5,616 nucleotides of DNA. Source: Candidatus Bathyarchaeota archaeon. Lineage in GTDB: Archaea > Thermoproteota > Bathyarchaeia > EX4484-135 > B24-G1. A program made the position numbers and the translations under genes. The notes beneath the pieces are model-generated. The model was not told where the DNA came from. It saw nothing but the letters and a program-made list of their open reading frames with translations, and made no database searches. Positions 1-4,763 of this stretch are shown one piece after another. Numbering within the stretch: the stretch's first letter is position 1; every line of letters starts with the position of its first letter. Location of the stretch: the NCBI GenBank assembly GCA_003662535.1, contig QMYG01000044.1, positions 1 to 5,616 of the forward strand, in the 5' to 3' direction.

Positions 1-140
1 CCTCCTGAAGCTTCGAGCCCAGCGTCTATGAGGGTTGCCCCGCCGACCTCCTCGACAAGCACGCCAAGCTCGTCAGCCCTCACGCAGAGCTCCTCGACGT
101 GCGGCAGGGCCGCCTCGTTCACGCTTATGCCGAGGCTCAT
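1..140 (-). CDS. mch: Methenyltetrahydromethanopterin cyclohydrolase, N-terminal fragment
   Basis: Partial gene: 46 codons and two bases are visible, and the rest lies beyond the left edge. The enzyme interconverts 5,10-methenyl-H4MPT and 5-formyl-H4MPT in the cytoplasm, in the archaeal C1 branch. The visible N-terminus has the family look: a short lead into S-V-N-E, then a helix ending in E-E-L, then a D-E-L-G-V stretch, then the A-T-L-I-D-A-G strand, which matches the V-I-D-C-G strand I recall in Mch proteins. The ATG at 140 is chosen because GAGAGGT (151-157) lies 10 bases upstream, inside the end of fwdC. A GTG six codons later is possible but less well placed. The start is only 2 bases after the fwdC stop, so the two are probably cotranslated. 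The call rests on a short N-terminus recognised from memory plus the pathway context. Confidence 0.82.
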   Translation of the reverse strand, partial: MSLGISVNEAALPHVEELCVRADELGVLVEEVGGATLIDAGLEASG

Positions 141-142
141 GC

Positions 143-967
143 CTAAATTAACCTCTCGTAGAAGCTTAGATGCGGGTTGCTCTTCTTTGATATGAAGAGC
201 TTCCCGGAGCCGTCTTCTGTCAGGTCTCCAATGAAGACGTAGAAGGGGCCCTCTACGGCTTCCCCCTCAACCTTCGTCCTCTTCTTCAAGTCCTGTATCG
301 TGAAGCTCGGGAGTATCGAGTCTATCTTCCCCATAAGGACTATCTTTCCCCCCTTCATCAGGGCGCCTATCCTGCCTTCCGAGTCTCCCTGAACGAGTAT
401 GGTTCCGCCCTGCATGTGAACCCCCGTGTAGGCTCCGACATTCCCCATTATCTTTATGAAGCCCCCACGCATCCACTCCCCGACATCGTAGCCAGCGTTC
501 CCATGAACTATTATTGTGCCTCCACGCATCCCGACTCCGCTCCCCCTGTAGGCTCCGCCGACATAGTCCTTTGCGTTCCCCATCACCTCTATCGTGCCTC
601 CACGCATCTGTGAGCCAAGCCACGAGTCAGCGTTTCCCTTCACTGTGATTGTGCCTCCACGCATCTTCACTCCGAGGTGGAGTCCAGCGTCTCCGTCGAT
701 TAGGATTTTTCCAGCTGTCATTTCTTCGCCTATGCGCCTGACCTTCCACAGGTTTCCAGAAAGCTTTATCGTGATTTCTTCGGGTGTGTCGGCGGTTTTT
801 CCCTTTATGTCAAAGAGTTGTTTCAGTTTTTTCCTGCGGTTTCCCTCCCAAACCTCAAGCTCGCCTATTTCCTTCAGAGTTTTCCCAGCGAAGCTGTCGG
901 GGGATATGCATGGTGCGTAGACCGGGACTGTGAAGCTGTATTTTGGTGTTAGGGTTATGGTTGCCAT
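143..967 (-). CDS. fwdC: Formylmethanofuran dehydrogenase subunit C (beta-helix subunit)
   Basis: Encodes 274 residues, the usual FwdC length. FwdC is a non-catalytic structural subunit of the formylmethanofuran dehydrogenase complex, related to the GXGXG (glutamate synthase C-terminal) parallel beta-helix. The repeats are plain to see: M-R-G-G at residues 102, 121, 147 and 166, M-Q-G-G at 185 and M-K-G-G at 204. The step is 19 residues except for one 26-residue step with an extra A-Y-R-G-S-G-V loop, which I recall as common in the family. The open frame extends upstream to 1078, but that part overlaps the fwdA coding end. The ATG at 967 is preceded by AGGAGGT (977-983) at 9 bases and starts with the family-like M-A-T-I-T-L-T. 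It lies 14 bases after fwdA and 2 bases before mch. Whether the complex is the tungsten (Fwd) or molybdenum (Fmd) form cannot be told from sequence. Confidence 0.95.
   Translation of the reverse strand: MATITLTPKYSFTVPVYAPCISPDSFAGKTLKEIGELEVWEGNRRKKLKQLFDIKGKTADTPEEITIKLSGNLWKVRRIGEEMTAGKILIDGDAGLHLGVKMRGGTITVKGNADSWLGSQMRGGTIEVMGNAKDYVGGAYRGSGVGMRGGTIIVHGNAGYDVGEWMRGGFIKIMGNVGAYTGVHMQGGTILVQGDSEGRIGALMKGGKIVLMGKIDSILPSFTIQDLKKRTKVEGEAVEGPFYVFIGDLTEDGSGKLFISKKSNPHLSFYERLI
151..157 (-). promoter_or_regulatory. Ribosome binding site of mch inside the end of fwdC
   Basis: GAGAGGT on the minus strand lies in the Glu-Arg-Leu codons just before the fwdC stop and 10 bases before the mch ATG at 140. 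Confidence 0.6.
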
Positions 968-976
968 TTTTGCTTT

Positions 977-983
977 ACCTCCT
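977..983 (-). promoter_or_regulatory. Ribosome binding site of fwdC overlapping the fwdA stop
   Basis: AGGAGGT on the minus strand overlaps the TAG stop of fwdA (982-984) and lies 9 bases before ATG 967. It settles the fwdC start against the longer open frame. Confidence 0.8.
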
Positions 984-2682
984 ACATGCGTGCCTGACGG
1001 GTTATCGGGCTGGAGATTTTGAGGTAGTGGTCTGTTAGGGGGTAGTTGCTGAAGCGGACCGTGTAGTAGTCCTCCCAAACCTCGGCAATCTCGGACTTAA
1101 CAGCCTCCCACAGGTCCTCTGGAACCTTCACGTCCACCCAGTAGGTTTTTCCGTCAGGCGCCTTCACGATTTCCCCATCCTTGGCGACGATTTCCCCGCT
1201 CTTAATCGTGTATGCGGCTCGGCTGAAGGCACGCCTAACCAGCTTGTAGTCCCTGCTCGGGTCTACCTCCTCTGGGTTTAGCGGGTAGACTGCGATGTCT
1301 GCGTCTGCGCCGACCCCGAGGTGCCCCTTGTTCTCTAAGCCCAGCGCCCTAGCGGGCCCAGCCCTCGTGATTACTGCGATTTCGTACAGGCTGTATTCCC
1401 TGTCGATTGTCGGCAAAACGCTCCTCTTCACAGCTCTCCTGTTCATCCGCTTAAGCTCCTCTTCCCTAGCCTTAACGCTCATCAACCAAGAGACAATCCT
1501 CGGGTAGCTCGTGAAGGGCCCACCGTTCGGGTGGTCGGTCGTCAGGTAGATTTTCCAAGGGTCTTCTATGAGTAGTGCGAGTTCCTGAGCGATACACCAC
1601 TGCGTTGCGTGAACCCTGCTCGTCCGCCTATACCTGAAGGGAACTATTCCGCTGCTCGTCTCGGTCTCAACGTCGTGGTTTATCCACTTGTTTCCGCTTA
1701 GCAGATGAAGCCCATACTGGAAGGGGCCGTCAGCCGTCATCGTGGTCGTGTCGGTGAATATGACCTGGCCCATGTCTATGGTTGCGTGGCTGTGCCTGTT
1801 CATGTATCTGGCTATGAGTGGGGCCCCAGACTCCATCGTGGCCCAGTCGTCCCCGAGGAAGGCGCTGAACTGGCAGTGCGTGATGTGTATGGCTCGCTCC
1901 CCGTCCTCGGCCAGGTCCTCGACGCACATGAGCGTCTTTAGGGTTGTTTCGCAGTTTCCCGGCACGCCGAGGTTGTTTGTGTGGACGTGGATTGTGTGTG
2001 GGAGGTTGAGGAGCTTGTTCACTTTGCACAGTCCACGCACAATTTCTCTCGGGGTGATGCCGAAGTGTGGGACTTCGTCGTTCAAGTCCCTGACGTTTCC
2101 ACCGAAGCCCCAAGTTTCTAGGCCTCCCGGATTGACGATTTTTATTGCGTAGCCCCTTGTTGCCCACATCATCCATGCGACGAAGGCGGCGCACTCCTCA
2201 ATCATGTCCTTTGACAGGAATTCTAGGACGAACCACGAGTCTCCAAGCAGCGGGTAGGAGGCCTTATCTATTATTGGTGTGTCGCTTAGCTCCTCGTGGG
2301 TGTGCCTGGCCTCCAGAGGAGGCATGGACGGGTTCATCACAGTCGTGTAGCCCATGCGTGTGTAGCGGTATCCGGTCGTGAAGGTAGACGGTATAGAGTA
2401 GCCCACCCCAGCCCTAGTGATGGCCGTGCGTGGCTCAACGTCCTTCACATGGTCCTCGGGCCTAAGCAGTCTACCAGCGTTCACCTCAGCCCCAGCAATA
2501 TGCGCATGAATATCGACGCCCCCGGGCATAACCACCATGCCGCTGGCGTCGATCACCCTGGCCTCCCGCTCATCCACGTCCTCCACAATCTTGCCATCCT
2601 TCACGGCTATGTCCATGCGTTCCCCGTCTACGCCGTTTATTGGGTCGTAGACATAGCCGTTTTTTATGAGCAAAACAGCCAT
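982..2682 (-). CDS. fwdA: Formylmethanofuran dehydrogenase subunit A (amidohydrolase, formyl transfer to methanofuran)
   Basis: Encodes 566 residues, full length for FwdA. This subunit is an amidohydrolase-fold enzyme with a binuclear metal centre that condenses formate, delivered through an internal tunnel from FwdB, with methanofuran. Visible motifs, numbered from the ATG: the N-terminal composite beta domain with I-K-N-G-Y-V-Y-D-P; V-D-I-H-A-H with His59 and His61; Lys181 in A-I-K-I, the expected carboxylated bridging lysine; His232/His234 in T-I-H-V-H; a further H-I-T-H at 266-269; and Asp383 in T-T-D-H-P-N-G-G-P-F. All the metal ligands expected for the family appear present, so the protein should be active. 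The frame opens at a GTG at 2694, but that codon lies inside the GGAGGT site (2693-2698). The ATG at 2682, 10 bases downstream of the site, is the better start. It lies 15 bases after fwdB and 14 before fwdC. Confidence 0.97.
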   Translation of the reverse strand: MAVLLIKNGYVYDPINGVDGERMDIAVKDGKIVEDVDEREARVIDASGMVVMPGGVDIHAHIAGAEVNAGRLLRPEDHVKDVEPRTAITRAGVGYSIPSTFTTGYRYTRMGYTTVMNPSMPPLEARHTHEELSDTPIIDKASYPLLGDSWFVLEFLSKDMIEECAAFVAWMMWATRGYAIKIVNPGGLETWGFGGNVRDLNDEVPHFGITPREIVRGLCKVNKLLNLPHTIHVHTNNLGVPGNCETTLKTLMCVEDLAEDGERAIHITHCQFSAFLGDDWATMESGAPLIARYMNRHSHATIDMGQVIFTDTTTMTADGPFQYGLHLLSGNKWINHDVETETSSGIVPFRYRRTSRVHATQWCIAQELALLIEDPWKIYLTTDHPNGGPFTSYPRIVSWLMSVKAREEELKRMNRRAVKRSVLPTIDREYSLYEIAVITRAGPARALGLENKGHLGVGADADIAVYPLNPEEVDPSRDYKLVRRAFSRAAYTIKSGEIVAKDGEIVKAPDGKTYWVDVKVPEDLWEAVKSEIAEVWEDYYTVRFSNYPLTDHYLKISSPITRQARM

Positions 2683-2692
2683 CCCGGAGACC

Positions 2693-2698
2693 ACCTCC
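2693..2698 (-). promoter_or_regulatory. Ribosome binding site of fwdA overlapping the fwdB stop
   Basis: GGAGGT on the minus strand shares its first G with the TAG stop of fwdB (2698-2700). It is 10 bases before ATG 2682, and the GTG at 2694 falls inside it, which settles the fwdA start. Confidence 0.8.
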
Positions 2699-4167
2699 TA
2701 AGCTCCTGCTGGAACGAGGGCCTCAGCAGCCTTCCCCTTAATTCTCCTAACCTCCGCCAGTATCCGCTTCAAAATCTCCTCGTCTGGCAGGTAGCCCTCA
2801 GGAGGCTCAAAAACCTTCTTAAGCGTAATCGGGACGTGGTCCATCCTGTAGGCCGTCCCCCCAACCTCTATACCAGAAAAGGCCGAGGGTATGACCACGT
2901 CCGCAACCAGAGTGGTTGCGGAAACGACGGGGTCGATTGCTATGAGCGGGTGCTTGAGCATGTTCTCAACAGCCCGCCTCGGGAAGTGCGCAACTGGGTC
3001 AGAGGCGATGCAGAGGAAGGCGTCGCAGTCATCCCTCAGCAGGACATCTATGGTGGAGGTCTCCCCCGGGTTGTAGCGTGGGTAGCCCTGCGTGAGGTCC
3101 ACAGCGTATGGGTAGCCCGTCGTCCAAGTGATGACAACGTCTGCGCCGGTTACGTTGTAGTGGCCTCTCATGGGGAGTATGTGGAACTTCGCTCTGGCGT
3201 TTAGGTCTCGGACGAGGGATATGGCGGCCTCGATGTTTCTGTGCTTACCCTTGCTCATGGTTAGTCCGACTCCGAAGTAGAGGACCCCCACCTTAGCGTT
3301 CACGAGTATGTCCGCCAGCTCCTCCAGCACCTCGACGGGTATGCCCGCCACCTCGTCTACGTCCAGCTCCATGTCGCGTATCAGCATGCGCAACGCCTGA
3401 ATAATCTCGTAGTCCGTGTTGGGCTTCACCTGAAGGAAGAAGTCAGCCATCTTCGCAGCACGGGTTCTACGCACATCCACGACGATGAGCTTCCTATCAC
3501 GCTCCTTGAAGGGCCCAGAGGGCGCCCTCCTCGCCCCGAAATAGAAGCCCTCCTCCCTCTCCTTAATCAGGAGCCTCCTAGTTACGCGTTTTATTCTCCT
3601 CTCAGCCAGCGTCGAGAGGAACTGCGTGATGCTTCTGCGTGAGATTGAAGGCCTAAACCGCCCCTCAGAGAAGGTTGAGTATCTCTCGAAGTGTCTGAAG
3701 TGGGAGTCTAGGGGGTTGCTTCCCCAGTATATTATCAAGTCGAACCTGTGCCTAGACTGGCCGAGCGTGAAGCCGGCTAATCCGACCTCCTGTATCGCCA
3801 GCACTGAGGGCCCGTGGCAGACGCTGGAGCAGTGGTCGATGATTGCGCCGACCTCCTCTGCGAGCTGGAGGCCGACCCTCACAGCCTCGCAGGACGTGCT
3901 GCTCCACCCAAAAAGCACGGGGTATTTTGCCTCAGCGAGGATTTCAGCAGCCTTCCTAATCGCCTCGTCTAGGCTCACCTCGACGAGTTCACCGTTTTTC
4001 CTTATCATGGGCCTTGTGCGTTCGTGCTTTCCGTAGTGCAGGAACTTAGCTTCACCCACAGCGCAGGCGTTTCTGACTGCTTTGACCTCTCTTCCCTCGA
4101 TTTCCAGCTCTAGGTCGTCGCAGAGGCACCCGCAGAAGGGGCAAACAACGTCCTTAACCACACGCAA
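2698..4167 (-). CDS. fwdB: Formylmethanofuran dehydrogenase subunit B (molybdopterin CO2 reductase subunit)
   Basis: Encodes 489 residues from the proposed TTG. It is the catalytic subunit that reduces CO2 to formate at a W/Mo bis-pyranopterin centre, homologous to formate dehydrogenase. Visible: a [4Fe-4S] motif C-P-F-C-G-C-L-C with Cys9, Cys12, Cys16 and Cys35; the metal-ligand motif S-V-C-H-G-P-S with Cys117 (TGC, so cysteine and not selenocysteine); P-M-R-G-H-Y-N-V-T-G; R-Y-N-P-G-E-T; and the C-terminal G-T-A-Y-R-M. It is about 50 residues longer than the roughly 430-440 I recall for the family. The excess is an arginine-rich insertion at about residues 172-217. Start choice: the frame is open to a GTG at 4218, deep inside fwdD, but the family begins just before V-V-C-P-F-C-G. 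The TTG at 4167 lies 6 bases after GGAGGT; a GTG at 4161 is the alternative at 12 bases. It begins 1 base after the fwdD stop. Confidence 0.95.
   Translation of the reverse strand: MRVVKDVVCPFCGCLCDDLELEIEGREVKAVRNACAVGEAKFLHYGKHERTRPMIRKNGELVEVSLDEAIRKAAEILAEAKYPVLFGWSSTSCEAVRVGLQLAEEVGAIIDHCSSVCHGPSVLAIQEVGLAGFTLGQSRHRFDLIIYWGSNPLDSHFRHFERYSTFSEGRFRPSISRRSITQFLSTLAERRIKRVTRRLLIKEREEGFYFGARRAPSGPFKERDRKLIVVDVRRTRAAKMADFFLQVKPNTDYEIIQALRMLIRDMELDVDEVAGIPVEVLEELADILVNAKVGVLYFGVGLTMSKGKHRNIEAAISLVRDLNARAKFHILPMRGHYNVTGADVVITWTTGYPYAVDLTQGYPRYNPGETSTIDVLLRDDCDAFLCIASDPVAHFPRRAVENMLKHPLIAIDPVVSATTLVADVVIPSAFSGIEVGGTAYRMDHVPITLKKVFEPPEGYLPDEEILKRILAEVRRIKGKAAEALVPAGA
3514..3654 (-). other. Arginine-rich insertion within FwdB
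   Basis: This segment codes for about 46 residues that I cannot match to the FwdB sequences I recall. In those, the R-Y-[ST]-x-F strand is followed within about 17 residues by L-I-V-V-D; here 63 residues separate them. The extra part is strongly basic (R-R-S-I, E-R-R-I-K-R, T-R-R-L-L-I-K-E-R) and looks mostly helical, followed by a glycine and aromatic stretch (G-F-Y-F-G). The reading frame is intact on both sides, and the flanking sequence (E-R-Y-S-T-F before, E-R-D-R-K-L-I-V-V-D after) is family-like, so a frameshift or assembly break is unlikely. I see no intein or intron landmarks. Boundaries are approximate. Confidence 0.65.
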
Positions 4168-4168
4168 C

Positions 4169-4573
4169 TCAAGACCTCCCGTAGGCCGCCCTGAGGAGCT
4201 CCTTAAGCTCGAGGACACGCTCGCCGGGGGCCGGCTCGACGAAGGCGTCTACCCCCTTATAGCTGGGCATGCCCGTGCTGTGCGTGGTCGGGTTCGTAAC
4301 CATGTTCGCCCAAGGCCCGTAGGGAATGAAGACGACGCCCGGATGCGGCGCCTCAGCCGACTTCACAGCCCTAACAACGACGGAGCCGTAGGCTGTGGAG
4401 ACACGGACGGGGTCGCCCTCCTTCACGCCAATCCTAGCCATGTCCTCAGGGTCCATGCGGACTTGTGCGGCTGCCTCCCAGTATTCCCTGCTGGTTTTCC
4501 CCTTGGCCTCCATGTCTGTTCCTTGGTAGAGTGTTCTGCCTGTTAGCAGTATGACTTTAATTCCCTCCGCCAA
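4169..4573 (-). CDS. fwdD: Formylmethanofuran dehydrogenase subunit D (molybdopterin dinucleotide-binding domain)
   Basis: Encodes 134 residues, close to the usual size. FwdD corresponds to the C-terminal dinucleotide-binding barrel of formate dehydrogenase-type enzymes and completes the pterin site together with FwdB. Visible landmarks: L-L-T-G-R-T near residue 10, the D-P-E-D-M-A-R-I-G-V-K-E-G-D-P-V-R-V barrel segment, Y-G-S-V-V-V, then G-P-W-A-N followed by S-T-G-M-P-S-Y-K-G, a strong family signature. The frame is open further upstream to a TTG at 4615, but residues before A-E-G-I-K-V are not family-like and would start upstream of the predicted transcript start. The TTG at 4573 has GAGGTG (4582-4587) 8 bases upstream, so it is preferred; GTG 4582 overlaps that site. 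It is the first gene of the operon, and its last codons carry the ribosome binding site of fwdB. Confidence 0.94.
   Translation of the reverse strand: MAEGIKVILLTGRTLYQGTDMEAKGKTSREYWEAAAQVRMDPEDMARIGVKEGDPVRVSTAYGSVVVRAVKSAEAPHPGVVFIPYGPWANMVTNPTTHSTGMPSYKGVDAFVEPAPGERVLELKELLRAAYGRS
4174..4179 (-). promoter_or_regulatory. Ribosome binding site of fwdB inside the end of fwdD
   Basis: GGAGGT on the minus strand lies in the last sense codons of fwdD (Gly-Arg-Ser). It is 6 bases before TTG 4167 and 12 before GTG 4161. It supports the short FwdB N-terminus and translational coupling to fwdD. Confidence 0.7.
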
Positions 4574-4581
4574 TCCGAGCA

Positions 4582-4587
4582 CACCTC
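4582..4587 (-). promoter_or_regulatory. Ribosome binding site deciding the fwdD TTG start
   Basis: GAGGTG on the minus strand, 8 bases before the TTG at 4573. It favours this start over the upstream TTG codons at 4615/4612 and over GTG 4582, which overlaps the site itself. Confidence 0.65.
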
Positions 4588-4615
4588 GCCGGCCCAACCA
4601 AAGAAACCACAACAA

Positions 4616-4634
4616 CTAAGAATTTAAGCCTTAG
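4616..4634. repeat. Short palindrome flanking the fwd TATA-like box
   Basis: CTAAG (4616-4620) and CTTAG (4630-4634) are inverted copies placed symmetrically around the TATA-like box, with a 9-base centre. The position is that of an operator that would block TBP/TFB binding, but 5-base arms can arise by chance. Confidence 0.3.
4621..4628 (-). promoter_or_regulatory. TATA-like box of the fwdDBAC-mch operon
   Basis: On the minus strand this reads CTTAAATT, an archaeal TATA-like box. A transcript starting about 25 bases downstream (near 4598) would have a short leader of about 25 bases containing the GAGGTG site and the TTG start of fwdD. It is the only good candidate upstream of the operon. 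The start position is inferred from spacing alone. Confidence 0.55.
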
Positions 4635-4635
4635 A

Positions 4636-4676
4636 GCTGCAGGTGGGCTTTTCAACGCCCGCAGCCTCCACCTGCA
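4636..4676. repeat. Nested inverted repeat in the divergent promoter region
   Basis: TGCAGGTGG (4638-4646) and CCACCTGCA (4668-4676) form a perfect 9-base inverted repeat with a 21-base spacer. A second, mutually exclusive pairing joins GCTGC (4636-4640) with GCAGC (4661-4665) and GGGC (4645-4648) with GCCC (4657-4660), with a TTTTCAAC loop. It lies between the two TATA-like boxes, upstream of both predicted starts, so it is more likely a protein-binding site in DNA than an RNA terminator. No U-tract follows it on either strand. Confidence 0.5.
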
Positions 4677-4720
4677 AATTTCGCCCGGGTATGGTAGACA
4701 GGTTCGGACTGTGGTTTTCC

Positions 4721-4730
4721 TTATTTATTT
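4721..4730 (+). promoter_or_regulatory. TATA-like box of the lipoate ligase gene
   Basis: TTATTTATTT stands out as the AT-richest stretch of an otherwise GC-rich spacer. A start about 26 bases downstream, near 4750, would leave a leader of only about 14 bases before the GTG at 4764, so the message may be nearly leaderless. Confidence 0.55.
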
Positions 4731-4763
4731 TTGGTAGACGGTAGAGTAGGAGCGGTGTGTGGG

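Noticed and set aside
968..1078. N-terminal extension of the FwdC frame
   Set aside because: It overlaps the coding end of fwdA and is not family-like; the ATG at 967 has a strong ribosome binding site.
2296..3204. Open frame of 302 codons on the plus strand, antisense to the fwdB-fwdA junction
   Set aside because: It lies opposite two well-supported genes, has no recognisable domain, and its composition is that of an antisense shadow of GC-rich coding DNA.
3514..3654. Intein or intron as explanation of the FwdB insertion
   Set aside because: The segment is too short for an intein, stays in frame, lacks Cys/Ser start and His-Asn end landmarks, and shows no clear bulge-helix-bulge pairing at its edges.
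3815..3824. Selenocysteine at the FwdB metal ligand
   Set aside because: The codon in S-V-C-H-G-P-S is TGC, not TGA, so the ligand is cysteine.
4168..4218. N-terminal extension of the FwdB frame to the GTG at 4218
   Set aside because: It lies inside fwdD, adds serine-rich residues not typical of FwdB, and lacks the well-placed ribosome binding site found for 4167.
4636..4676. Rho-independent-type terminator or CRISPR repeat
   Set aside because: No T-tract follows on either strand, the place is between divergent promoters, and there is only one copy, with no spacer-repeat series.
4691..4744. Small frame of 17 codons beginning at an ATG in the spacer
   Set aside because: No ribosome binding site precedes it, it runs across the ligase TATA-like box, and nothing in it is recognisable.
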